Assembly (NCBI RefSeq): GCF_000940805.1
Contig: NZ_CP007142.1
Location: 4,440,593-4,504,592, forward strand
Reading direction: 5' to 3'
Source: Gynuella sunshinyii YC6258
GTDB taxonomy: Bacteria; Pseudomonadota; Gammaproteobacteria; Pseudomonadales; Natronospirillaceae
Length of the DNA: 64,000 bases
Shown: piece after piece, positions 1 to 9,006 of the stretch
How positions within the stretch are numbered: the first letter of the stretch is position 1
How the letters are laid out: each line of letters opens with the position of its first letter
The notes under the pieces: generated by a model
The model's input: only the letters and a program-made list of their open reading frames with translations
Told to the model about the DNA's origin: nothing
Database searches by the model: none
Program-made: the position numbers and the translations under genes

Positions 1-400
1 GAGGAGGTTTGCCTTTGGCATTGCCACTGTCGCCGAGAGAAGCGATTTTGTCACCGGATGCAACGATGGAAAATGCGGACGTATCAATCGTATTAAGGTG
101 AGCAAAATAATGCAGGTGCCATTTGGGACCTAACACCAGTACAACATTACCACCCAAACGAATCTGACCGGTATACAGCACCAGACCACCTGTTGTACTC
201 AAGACATCAGTACCGGTTTTGCCAAAGATATCGATACCCTTATGAACTCCAGAGACTCCCCAGGGCTCATACCAGAATGATTTTGGATTCCAGTCCCGTT
301 GACTGGCACCGGCGACAGGAATGACTATTCGTTCCGGCAAACAATAACCCACCACTATCAACACCAGAATACAGGTGCCAAACAAATACTTCTTTTTCAT
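1..400 (-). CDS. M23 family metallopeptidase, C-terminus outside window
   Basis: The reading frame starts at ATG 400-398 and runs off the window edge, so about 133 N-terminal residues are visible. A short hydrophobic segment (residues 5-20) looks like a signal anchor. The M23/LytM signature follows: HKGIDIFG supplies the first zinc His and Asp, then come a GGxV-type glycine turn and YFAHL. The frame leaves the window at GNAKGKPP, just where the family normally has its HLHF zinc motif. The likely role is peptidoglycan endopeptidase or a LytM regulator in the envelope. Family assignment is firm; substrate and full length cannot be seen. Confidence 0.85.
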   Translation of the reverse strand, partial: MKKKYLFGTCILVLIVVGYCLPERIVIPVAGASQRDWNPKSFWYEPWGVSGVHKGIDIFGKTGTDVLSTTGGLVLYTGQIRLGGNVVLVLGPKWHLHYFAHLNTIDTSAFSIVASGDKIASLGDSGNAKGKPP

Positions 401-614
401 GAGCTCAGATTAGATAACATGCGAAAAACAATTCGCATGTTATCACTCAAATAACAGACTGGTCGAAATTATGTGGCGATGAGAAAATCTGAAATCAACG
501 GCTTGGTATCAAACCTTATCTCTCTGAACCTGAATACAGAATGCTCACAGATTTCAAGGTGTGTCCGAACTCAATCGTTTTCTGACCATTCAGTCGAACT
601 GACACACTTTATCG

Positions 615-881
615 TTATGGCGCAATACCCATCTCATCCAGTCGCATCAGTATTGCCGTCTTCCGTTCTCTGGCGATCTGCTGCCAATGCATGTGTTCCT
701 GTGCTCCCAACATGGCGTATAAAAAATTTAACCCTACACCTGGAACACTCTGCTTCAACGTTAGATACAACTCAAACGGATCCGACGCCATAAATTCCTC
801 GACTGATGAGATACCGGCACGATTCAGTATTTCCTCGCTTTTTTTCCCAAGTCCCTGTAGTTCCCGAATTCTCATATTCAT
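615..881 (-). CDS. TfoX C-terminal domain protein
   Basis: An 88-residue protein made only of the TfoX C-terminal domain, a helix-hairpin-helix-like fold. The N-terminal IRELQGLGKKSEEIL and central AGISSVEEF match the family pattern (LxGLGxKSE, AGI-V-E), and the second half has the LNxLYAMLGA and HW signatures. The TfoX N-terminal domain linked to competence regulation is absent, so function is not inferred beyond the fold. It follows the GNAT gene by 20 bp on the same strand and is probably co-transcribed. Two Met codons lie two apart at the start; the upstream one is used here. Confidence 0.8.
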   Translation of the reverse strand: MNMRIRELQGLGKKSEEILNRAGISSVEEFMASDPFELYLTLKQSVPGVGLNFLYAMLGAQEHMHWQQIARERKTAILMRLDEMGIAP

Positions 882-901
882 AAACCGGATTCTTAATATT
901 G

Positions 902-1351
902 TTAATGATCCAAACGCAATTCCATCGGTTGAAACGAAATACCCTCAATCGTTCCCAACGGCCCGGACTCTTCGAACCCAAGCCGCTTATAGACAGGTAC
1001 TGCATAGATAGACGAACGTAGGCGAAATACTTTTGCAGAAGTCTGACTTCGGGCATGCAGCCATAGCCGCCGGGCAATACCGTTACCCTGAAAAGCTTCT
1101 GCTACAAACAAATGGTACAAATAATCCCCCTGTTTGATAGACAGATAACCAACGATCAAACCATCTTGCTCAACGACATAATTCTGAAATTCCGAACTGG
1201 TCAGTCGCTGCGCAAACGCACTTTCGGTCAACGTCTCACTAAACCAATCTGGCAACCTGGCACTGGAGTCATCCAGATAGAAATGCGTCAGTGACATTAC
1301 CAGATTCCTGATTTCTTCCAAATCCTCCAAAAGGGCCTTACGCATATTCAT
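902..1351 (-). CDS. GNAT family N-acetyltransferase
   Basis: A 149-residue single-domain acetyltransferase. The central strand-helix with LFVAEAFQGNGIARRLW is the acetyl-CoA pyrophosphate-binding motif A (Q/RxxGxG/A), and VPVYKRLGFEESGP is the usual motif B near the C-terminus. The acceptor substrate cannot be read from sequence. A GAAGAAA-type ribosome site precedes ATG 1351. It is the first gene of a probable two-gene unit with the TfoX-C gene. Confidence 0.85.
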   Translation of the reverse strand: MNMRKALLEDLEEIRNLVMSLTHFYLDDSSARLPDWFSETLTESAFAQRLTSSEFQNYVVEQDGLIVGYLSIKQGDYLYHLFVAEAFQGNGIARRLWLHARSQTSAKVFRLRSSIYAVPVYKRLGFEESGPLGTIEGISFQPMELRLDH

Positions 1352-1503
1352 TTCGATTTCTTCTTTATATATGTTATCAAGCTACCTATCACTGAAGCCT
1401 GAGCAGATGTGGCGTTAATCAGTAAGGTAAGTAAATTTTTAGCTAACTATCACAAAATCATCCAAGGCTTCTTATCCGCCAAAGGATGGAGCCTTACAAT
1501 TCA

Positions 1504-1757
1504 GGGGCTTCTGAAAAATAACAATAGTTTTAATGCAGGCGAAGAAGCACTGCTGGCAAAATCACAGCTTACTATTAATCCGCATTGGCTATATGGCCAA
1601 TGGTGTGCTCCGACACCTCGGCGCATCCCTGCATCACACTATTAACCCGACATAAATACTTGCCGGGTTAATAAATCAAACGAGGATTTGAGATGGTGCC
1701 GCCTTCGGACGGGGCTTACAATGCCCTGCGCGAAAACAGGCCATTTTCCCCCTTCCC
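1504..1757 (-). repeat. Short intergenic element E, interrupted copy
   Basis: The two ends of this stretch match, in reverse orientation, the two ends of the 154-bp element at 32023-32176. Bases 1508-1550 match its right end (CTGAAAAA, then AATAGTTTTRATGCAGGCGA). Bases 1725-1757 match its left end (CCTGCGCGAAAA, then GGCCATTTT). The middle is split by a second repeat (1576-1672). It looks like a MITE-type element without coding capacity. Alignment was done by eye. Confidence 0.6.
1576..1672. repeat. Palindrome-ended repeat P, copy 1, nested in element E
   Basis: About 92 bases from CGCATTGG (1581) to the end of a near-palindrome (1641-1672, arms ATTAACCCG and CGGGTTAAT) recur at 20915-21004. 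The two copies differ by a 2-base indel and scattered substitutions. Copy 1 has a damaged palindrome centre (AAATAC against GTATAC). It lies inside element E, so it inserted later. No ORF of interest is present. Confidence 0.7.
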
Positions 1758-2205
1758 TAAAATAAACTATGCGTTACAACACTATAACCTGACTGAACAA
1801 ATCCACTGAGCGCCGACAGGCTTGTTAATGATTCAACTCCCAGCGTCACAACAACAAACCACTCACTAAACCCATTCTCATCTTTTCGGCTGCCGACATA
1901 AAAACATCTCTGACCCGACGGTCAACAAATACTGCCACAATAGATTTCGCAATAAAGATATATTGCCGTTTCAACGTTCTGCATGACAGAGCATACCGAC
2001 AATAATTGTCACAAAAAATGCTATTTTATAAGACAACATCACACCAATATCAAAAATATTCCGTCATACAGATTTATGCCATATATAAATCTATCAACGA
2101 AAGCGTGAATTCAATAAACCAAAAACCAGGAGATTGGTTTGGGAGAGATGGGCTGAATGACCATTACAGCCCATAAAATGAGGGACATCAGATAATCAGG
2201 TTAAA
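1758..2205. other. Intergenic stretch, nothing recognised
   Basis: About 450 bases between the nested repeats and the end of hrpA. The stretch is AT-rich, with no credible reading frame, RNA gene or strong terminator hairpin that I can see. Confidence 0.5.
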
Positions 2206-5200
2206 TCAGCCAACCTGTTCAATAATAGACTGCCACAATTTACTCAGGCGCTTATCGGATACCGGTTGTATCGTACCTATGGTTTGAGCAAATAATGAAA
2301 TACGATACTCCTCTATTAACCAGCGGAAGGTATTGAGATCTTCATTGACACGTTGTTCCTGCTCAAGCTTACGGTCCAGATCGCTGTATTTCTGCCACCA
2401 GTTAGCCAGTTCATCAATCATCAATTGCTCATTGGCTGGTATCCCTTTGGAGCGCTCCATTCTGGCGTGAACAGCCTGAATATAGCGAGGATACTGTTGC
2501 AACCAATATTTGGGGGTGTCTGCAACAAAACCGGCCTGAGTCAGGTTTTCCAACTGGCTTTTAATATCGGCATACATGAACGCCAATACAAAATTCACTT
2601 TCTTGCGGGTCGCTTTCAGAATTTCTGTTCGCGCTTTAAGAATATCAAACACCAGTTGTGCTACTTCTTTGCCGACCTTATTGATTTCTGCATTACCCAG
2701 TTTTTTCAGCGCATCCCATTCCTGTTCGTTACGGGGTAAGCGTTCGTATTGTTGTTTCCATGGTTCAATAAACGCCCATTTGAAGACTCCGGTCATCAGG
2801 TCATGACGAAACTGTTGTGCATTTCCAATCGGGGCATACACCAGCTCAAGCTGTTTAAAGTTACGCAGGTCCTGTTTGAGGAAATCCTCCTGGCTGCGAA
2901 AGCTTATTCTTAACAGTTGAATCAACGCCTGTTCATGCTGGCGTTCTGCATAATCGCCACCATTAAACATTTCCAGGGCGATACCTTTTTCGGAATATTG
3001 CAAAGCCGGAAACACTTTGACCTGGATACCACCTCGCTTGACCAACTGTTCCTGAGCCAGTGGTCTGTCAGGGAAGTCAGTGAAATAGTGTTTCTCCACA
3101 GCGCGTTTTTGATCGGCAGGCGTGCTAACGGGAAGTTCTGTTGCAACGCTTCGCAGCTCATCCAGATTACGGCTCTGGCGGATGACTTTGCCATGTTGAT
3201 TGATGACCTGAATATTGAGTTTCAAATGTGATTCAATATTTTCGGTATCCCACTGATCCCTCGGAATTTTGACCCCTGTCATACGCAATAGTTGATGAGC
3301 CAGCGCGTCGCACAGATCTCCATCGCCAAATACCAGATTTGGCAGAGCACCATCGATAAAGTCTGGTACCGGAACAAAGTTCTTACGCAAACTTTTGGGC
3401 AATGCTTTGACCAGGGCAATACACTTTTCTCTCAGCATTCCAGGAACCAACCATTGAATCCTGGCTGCGGATACCTGATTGATGGCCTCAGCCGGCAGCC
3501 GGATACTGACGCCATCAGCCTCACTGCCAAGTTTGAACTCGTAATTGACCGGTACGTATATCCCGCCCAGATCCATCACTTCAGGGAACTGATCAGGACC
3601 CAATTGAGCACCATCTTTTCGCAACAGTTTTTCCCGGGTCAAATACAACAAACGGTCATTGCCGTTCTGCTTCAACCAGTGTTCGAAACCTGATCCATTA
3701 ACAATGCCTTCTGGAATGTGCTGATCATAAAAATCAAACAGAATCTGGTCATCCACGAGGTACTCATGCCGCCGGGATTTGGCTTCCATTTGTAAAATTT
3801 CATCAATCAATTTTCGGTTATGCGCGTAAAATGTTGCACGGGTCTGATAATGGTTTTCCACCAGCGCAGCGCGAATGAAAATTTCTCTCGAAGCGACAGG
3901 ATCAACCACACCATAGTGCACACGTCGCTTACCAATAATGATCAGGCCATATAAAGATACCTGCTCCTGAGCAATCACCTGAGCACGTTTCTGTTCCCAA
4001 TGCGGCTCAAAATATTGTTTTTTGACCAATGACCGGGCCAGCGGTTCTATCCATTCCGGTTCGATGCGAGCAACCATACGGGCAAACAACTGACTGGTTT
4101 CCACCAGTTCTCCCGCCATAATCCATTTAGGCCGTTTCTTACTGACGCTGGAGCCTGGATGAATCACACAGGCACGACCACGCGCAGCAGTATACTGACG
4201 CTCTTCCTTCCAGGCCGCGATCTGGCTGAGCAGACCGGACAATAATGCACAGTGAATCTGCTGATAACCGGCTTCACTGTCATTTTCCATCAGTCCCAGT
4301 TCTTTGCAGGCCAGGTGCAGCTGCCGGTGAGTATCCCGCCACTCGCGCATACGTAAATAATGCAGGAAGTTTTGCTCACAATATTTGCGCAACTGATTCT
4401 GGCTCAACTCCTGACGCTGTTGCTCATACCGGTTCCACAAGTTGATCAGGCTAAGGAAATCAGAGTCTTTGTCGGCATCCTGAGCGTGTTTCTGCTGAGC
4501 CTGCTGTTGTTTTTCCTGTGGCCTTTCCCGTGGATCCTGTATGGCCATCGCACTGACAATAATCAGCACCTCACGCAGGCTTTTCAGCTGATGAGCCTCC
4601 AACAACATTCGGGCCAGACGCGGATCCAGCGGCAAACGTGCCAGTTTCAGGCCGAGTTTGGACAACTGGCCATTAGTGGTAACCGCACCAAGCTCATTTA
4701 ATAAGGTATAACCGTCTTTGACAAAACGGCTGTCGGGCATATCAACAAATGGAAAGTTTTCCATCTCGCCCAGACGCAGATACAACATCTGCAGAATGAC
4801 CGATGCCAGATTGGTTCTCATGATTTCGGCATCGGTAAACGCCGGACGACTGTTAAAATCCTCCTCCGAATAGAGGCGGATGCACATCCCTTCCGATACC
4901 CGGCCACAACGTCCGGCCCGCTGGTTAGCAGACGCCTGGGAGATTTTTTCAATTGGCAGACGTTGCACTTTTGACCGGTATGAGTAACGGCTGATACGTG
5001 CGAGTCCCGGATCTATCACATAACCGATACCGGGTACTGTCAAAGAGGTTTCGGCCACGTTTGTGGACAACACAATTCTGCGACCGGAATGCGAGGAAAA
5101 AATCCGTTGCTGCTCAGCAGCACTCAAACGTGCATACAACGGCAACACTTCCAGATGAGGAATGGAAGATTTTCTCAGTGCATTGGCCGCCTCACGGATT

Positions 5201-6141
5201 TCCCGTTCACCCGGAAGAAATACCAGAATATCTCCTCCTCGCCCTGGAGTCTGGCCAGTACGCTCCAATTCCAAAATTTCTTCAGTTGCGGTGACGATAG
5301 CCTGAGACAAGTCCTGTCGATAAGAAAACTCCTGATCATCATCCTCTTCTTCCGGTCCCAGCGGACGATACATCATGTGAACCGGGTAAGTCCGGCCACT
5401 GACTTCAATGACAGGTGCGTTATCAAAATGTTTGGAAAAACGCTCCAGATCGATGGTGGCAGAAGTAATGATCAGCTTCAAATCCGGGCGACGCGGCAGC
5501 AGGCGTTTGATATATCCGAGGAGAAAATCAATGTTCAGGGATCGTTCGTGGGCTTCATCGATAATGATGGTGTCATATTTATTGAGGTAACGATCCTTTT
5601 GAATTTCAGCCAGCAATATCCCATCGGTCATGACTTTGACCTGGGTGCTATCCTGAATCTGGTCCTGAAACCGCACCTGGAACCCGACCAGTCCGCCCAG
5701 GGGAACCCGCAGCTCTTCTGCAATACGGGAAGCAACTGCTCTCGCAGCTATGCGCCTGGGTTGAGTATGACCAATCAGGCCTTTTTGCCCACGACCCAGT
5801 TGCAGACAGATTTTGGGTAACTGGGTCGTTTTACCTGATCCGGTTTCGCCCGCCAGCACCACAACCTGATGCTGTTCTATCAGATCGGCAATTTCACGAC
5901 TCTTCTGACCAATCGGTAAATCCGGATCAATCGTGATAACCGGGCGATTCTGCATTCGCTGCTGAACCCAGCCGATGGATTGATCAAATCTCGCAATCAG
6001 TTTCTCCAGCGCGGCAGTTACATCTTTTTTATTACGAGCCAGAGCCGAAAGCTTATTGACCTCCTGCTGCAAAAAATAACGATCTTTACAGGCAACGGAA
6101 TCCAACAGCGATATCAATTTTTGCAGGGTTTCTTGAACCAT
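2206..6141 (-). CDS. hrpA: ATP-dependent RNA helicase HrpA
   Basis: A 1311-residue DEAH-box helicase, about the length of E. coli HrpA (1300). Motif I GETGSGKTTQ is at residues 98-107, motif II DEAH at 195-198 and motif III SATI near 227; motif VI QRAGRCGRV is in the second RecA domain. A helicase-associated/OB-fold region follows, then the long HrpA-specific C-terminal domain (DUF3418-like). The enzyme acts on RNA in the cytosol; in E. coli it is linked to mRNA processing and rescue of stalled ribosomes. It stands alone, with no close co-directional neighbour. Confidence 0.97.
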   Translation of the reverse strand: MVQETLQKLISLLDSVACKDRYFLQQEVNKLSALARNKKDVTAALEKLIARFDQSIGWVQQRMQNRPVITIDPDLPIGQKSREIADLIEQHQVVVLAGETGSGKTTQLPKICLQLGRGQKGLIGHTQPRRIAARAVASRIAEELRVPLGGLVGFQVRFQDQIQDSTQVKVMTDGILLAEIQKDRYLNKYDTIIIDEAHERSLNIDFLLGYIKRLLPRRPDLKLIITSATIDLERFSKHFDNAPVIEVSGRTYPVHMMYRPLGPEEEDDDQEFSYRQDLSQAIVTATEEILELERTGQTPGRGGDILVFLPGEREIREAANALRKSSIPHLEVLPLYARLSAAEQQRIFSSHSGRRIVLSTNVAETSLTVPGIGYVIDPGLARISRYSYRSKVQRLPIEKISQASANQRAGRCGRVSEGMCIRLYSEEDFNSRPAFTDAEIMRTNLASVILQMLYLRLGEMENFPFVDMPDSRFVKDGYTLLNELGAVTTNGQLSKLGLKLARLPLDPRLARMLLEAHQLKSLREVLIIVSAMAIQDPRERPQEKQQQAQQKHAQDADKDSDFLSLINLWNRYEQQRQELSQNQLRKYCEQNFLHYLRMREWRDTHRQLHLACKELGLMENDSEAGYQQIHCALLSGLLSQIAAWKEERQYTAARGRACVIHPGSSVSKKRPKWIMAGELVETSQLFARMVARIEPEWIEPLARSLVKKQYFEPHWEQKRAQVIAQEQVSLYGLIIIGKRRVHYGVVDPVASREIFIRAALVENHYQTRATFYAHNRKLIDEILQMEAKSRRHEYLVDDQILFDFYDQHIPEGIVNGSGFEHWLKQNGNDRLLYLTREKLLRKDGAQLGPDQFPEVMDLGGIYVPVNYEFKLGSEADGVSIRLPAEAINQVSAARIQWLVPGMLREKCIALVKALPKSLRKNFVPVPDFIDGALPNLVFGDGDLCDALAHQLLRMTGVKIPRDQWDTENIESHLKLNIQVINQHGKVIRQSRNLDELRSVATELPVSTPADQKRAVEKHYFTDFPDRPLAQEQLVKRGGIQVKVFPALQYSEKGIALEMFNGGDYAERQHEQALIQLLRISFRSQEDFLKQDLRNFKQLELVYAPIGNAQQFRHDLMTGVFKWAFIEPWKQQYERLPRNEQEWDALKKLGNAEINKVGKEVAQLVFDILKARTEILKATRKKVNFVLAFMYADIKSQLENLTQAGFVADTPKYWLQQYPRYIQAVHARMERSKGIPANEQLMIDELANWWQKYSDLDRKLEQEQRVNEDLNTFRWLIEEYRISLFAQTIGTIQPVSDKRLSKLWQSIIEQVG

Positions 6142-6197
6142 GTCTCTTCGGTCATAGTAAGCGGGAGCGCGATTTTACCGGCAAAAGCGGAAAACAC

Positions 6198-6224
6198 AAA
6201 AAAACCGGAGCCCTGGCTCCGGTG
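6198..6224 (-). terminator. Rho-independent terminator of fadD
   Basis: Read on the minus strand, an 8-bp stem (CCGGAGCC/GGCTCCGG, loop 2) is followed by seven T residues. It lies 24 bases past the fadD stop codon. Confidence 0.9.
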
Positions 6225-6247
6225 ATAAGAGATGATTGAACTAAGAA

Positions 6248-7918
6248 TTATGAGGCTTGCATCTCCTCTTTCAGTGCCCGGCGCAATACTTTACCCACAT
6301 TGGTTTTGGGAAGTTCGGGTCTGAACTCAAAGACTTTCGGTACCTTATAGGCCGTCAGATTTTTACGACAGTGAGCAATCAGATCGGCCTCAGTAACATC
6401 TCCCTTGGCTACCACAAACACCAGAATTTTTTCACCGGTGGCATCGTCTGGCACACCAATGGCAGCCGCTTCCAGCACTTGCGGGTGTGCCGTCAAGACT
6501 TCTTCGACTTCATTTGGATATACATTAAAACCAGACACGATGATCATATCTTTCTTGCGATCGACAATTTTCAAATATCCATCAGCCTGTTTGATCGCAA
6601 TATCACCAGTACGAATAAAACCGTCTTCAGTCATGGTCTTGGCGGTTTCTTCAGGACGTTTCCAATACCCTTTCATTACCTGTGGTCCACGGGCACACAG
6701 TTCACCCACTTCACCATCGGGCAGCGCGTTGCCGTTTTCGTCCAGAATAGCAATTTCTGTGGATGGGGCGGGTATGCCAATGGTGCCGAGTTGCACATGC
6801 CCTGGCGGATTAAATGAAAGTACCGGAGAGGTTTCCGTCATACCATAACCTTCGTTGATACGGCACCCGGTTACTTCCTCCCAACGATCTGCAGCGGCTT
6901 TGGTTAACGCCATGCCACCGGAAACCGTCATTTTCAAATGACTGAAATCCAGCTTCCTGAAATCCTCATTGTTGCACAGAGCCACAAACAGGGTGTTCAG
7001 TCCGGTAAAGCTGGTAAATTTGTATTTTGCCATTTCTTTGATAAATGAAGGCAGGTCACGGGGATTGGGAATCAAAACATTATGGTTTCCGGTATAGGGG
7101 ATCAGCATACCATGCAGCAAAAATGCATATATATGATACAACGGCAAAGGTGCAATCATGATTTCCTTTCCCTCATTCAGCGCCAGCTGAAAAAACTCCT
7201 TACTCTGCAGCATATTGGCTACCAGATTACGGTGAGTCAACATGGCACCTTTGGCTACACCGGTAGTACCACCGGTATATTGCAGCACGGCAAGATCGTC
7301 ACCTTTCATCGCGACCGGTTGGAGAGGCTTACGACCGCCTTCTGACAGAACAGACAATAGGGACACGACTGCGCTGCGATCATATGCAGGCACCATCTTT
7401 TTGACGTATTTGACTACTGAATTGATGAGCAATCGTTTGAACGGACTGTGTAGATCAGCTATCTCCGTTACGATGATCTTCTGGATACCGGTTTTTGGTT
7501 TTACCCTCAAAGCCTGAGCCGCCATTCCAGCGTATACAACCAGCACTTTGGCTCCGGAATCATTAAACTGGTGTTCCATCTCCCGGTCGGTATAAAGCGG
7601 ATTGGTATTGACCACCACCATACCAGCCCGGATTGCCCCCCAAACCACAACCGGAAACTGAAGTATGTTCGGCAATTGCACTGCGATGCGATCGCCCGGC
7701 TGAAGATCAGTATGATTCTGCAGGTAAGACGCAAAGTTGGCACTCAGACGATTAAGTTCATCAAAACTGATGGTTTGCCCCATACAGCTGAAAACCGGTT
7801 TATCGGAAAACTTTTTTATAAAACTGTCGAATATATCGACGATACTCGAATACTTATCTGGGTCTACTTTGCCAACCATGCCGGCCGGATAATGATCATG
7901 AAAAAAACTGTCTGCCAT
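6248..7918 (-). CDS. fadD: Long-chain fatty acid--CoA ligase
   Basis: A 556-residue acyl-adenylate-forming enzyme (E. coli FadD is 561). It activates fatty acids with ATP and CoA at the inner membrane for beta-oxidation or lipid synthesis. The AMP-binding P-loop YTGGTTGVAKGA, the adenylate motif YGMTETSP, the hinge GEVGELCARGP and the FACS signature DRKKDMIIVSGFNVYP are all present, as is the C-terminal lysine region PKTNVGKVLRR. A strong AGGAGGG ribosome site precedes ATG 7918. The gene is monocistronic, ending at the terminator at 6198-6224. No operator could be identified. Confidence 0.95.
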   Translation of the reverse strand: MADSFFHDHYPAGMVGKVDPDKYSSIVDIFDSFIKKFSDKPVFSCMGQTISFDELNRLSANFASYLQNHTDLQPGDRIAVQLPNILQFPVVVWGAIRAGMVVVNTNPLYTDREMEHQFNDSGAKVLVVYAGMAAQALRVKPKTGIQKIIVTEIADLHSPFKRLLINSVVKYVKKMVPAYDRSAVVSLLSVLSEGGRKPLQPVAMKGDDLAVLQYTGGTTGVAKGAMLTHRNLVANMLQSKEFFQLALNEGKEIMIAPLPLYHIYAFLLHGMLIPYTGNHNVLIPNPRDLPSFIKEMAKYKFTSFTGLNTLFVALCNNEDFRKLDFSHLKMTVSGGMALTKAAADRWEEVTGCRINEGYGMTETSPVLSFNPPGHVQLGTIGIPAPSTEIAILDENGNALPDGEVGELCARGPQVMKGYWKRPEETAKTMTEDGFIRTGDIAIKQADGYLKIVDRKKDMIIVSGFNVYPNEVEEVLTAHPQVLEAAAIGVPDDATGEKILVFVVAKGDVTEADLIAHCRKNLTAYKVPKVFEFRPELPKTNVGKVLRRALKEEMQAS

Positions 7919-8152
7919 TTGCCCTCCTTATTATTATTCTGTGTGGCATTACCAGCTGTAATCAACAAAATAATCAACGGCTTTAAGAAACCGTCTGATA
8001 ATGCTTTCAGGTTTTAAAATAACACTATCAAGAAGCTCGGATAATCGCTACTACCTAGCGGATGAGCTGAGAACTATAAACCAATTTAATGAAATTTGAG
8101 AAACATTGTATGTATTGAAAAAGCGATTTTCGAACCATTGACCAGGCAATCT

Positions 8153-8932
8153 CTAGTCAGGTAGATGGTGCCATACAATATCTCCATCTTTGAATACCAC
8201 CGCTTCACCGGGTTGCATCTTCTGCCATAGCTCACTCTCGGTCAACGGTTGAGTGGCCACCACTGAGACGGTAGTACAGTGCCCGGTTATCCCATTTAAA
8301 TCGACTTCCATTTGTACATCTTTGAGCAATTCTTTCTGCTGCCGGGTCCTTCGGGTGTATCGGTACAAATTGTTCGAACAAAAACAGAACAGAAAGTCTC
8401 CCTGACTGAGCAGCATATTAAATACCCCTTCACTCTGACACTCCTGACAGAATGCCAGAATCATCGGCCAGAGTTCTCGGCAGGCTGTTGGCCCCTGAAC
8501 GAAAGAGGCTCGGATCCGATTCAACAGATTACAGAAAGCTGCTTCGCTGTCGGTTGTACCAATGGGTTGAAAGCCACCCGGCAAATACTGATACTCCTTC
8601 ATTTGACCATTATGAGCAAAGGTCCAGGGTTTACCCCATAGCTCACGGGTAAATGGATGGGTATTGACCAGTGATACCGCGCCCACATTTGCCTGTCGTA
8701 TATGAGAAATCACGATCCGGGAATGAATGGGATATTGTTTGACCAGTTCGGCAATTCTGGATCGGGACGATGGCAGCCAGTCACGAAATTCGCGGGTGCC
8801 GCCATCCTCATAAAAAACAATACCCCAACCATCTGTATGCGGACCGGTCACGCCGCCTCGTTCTGTTAATCCGGTAAAGCTAAAACAAATGTCGGTTGGA
8901 ACACTTGCGCTCATCCCCAGCAACTCACACAC
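8153..8932 (-). CDS. Class II glutamine amidotransferase (YafJ-like)
   Basis: A 259-residue Ntn-hydrolase-type glutaminase domain. Cys2 after the start Met (MCELLGM) is the expected N-terminal nucleophile, and HTDGWGIVFYEDGG, SHIRQANVG and AHNGQM are the glutamine-binding motifs of the YafJ/GATase_4 family. No synthase domain is attached, so the partner reaction is unknown. The neighbours give no pathway clue. Confidence 0.88.
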   Translation of the reverse strand: MCELLGMSASVPTDICFSFTGLTERGGVTGPHTDGWGIVFYEDGGTREFRDWLPSSRSRIAELVKQYPIHSRIVISHIRQANVGAVSLVNTHPFTRELWGKPWTFAHNGQMKEYQYLPGGFQPIGTTDSEAAFCNLLNRIRASFVQGPTACRELWPMILAFCQECQSEGVFNMLLSQGDFLFCFCSNNLYRYTRRTRQQKELLKDVQMEVDLNGITGHCTTVSVVATQPLTESELWQKMQPGEAVVFKDGDIVWHHLPD

Positions 8933-9006
8933 TGCTTGTTACGCCTCTTTACTACTGCCTGCAAAATAATAGCACAGCCATTTGTAAGCAACAGCCTGCA
9001 CAAGTA

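Noticed and set aside
5089-5820. 243-residue frame opposite hrpA
   Set aside because: No family features; hrpA on the other strand is intact with all helicase motifs.
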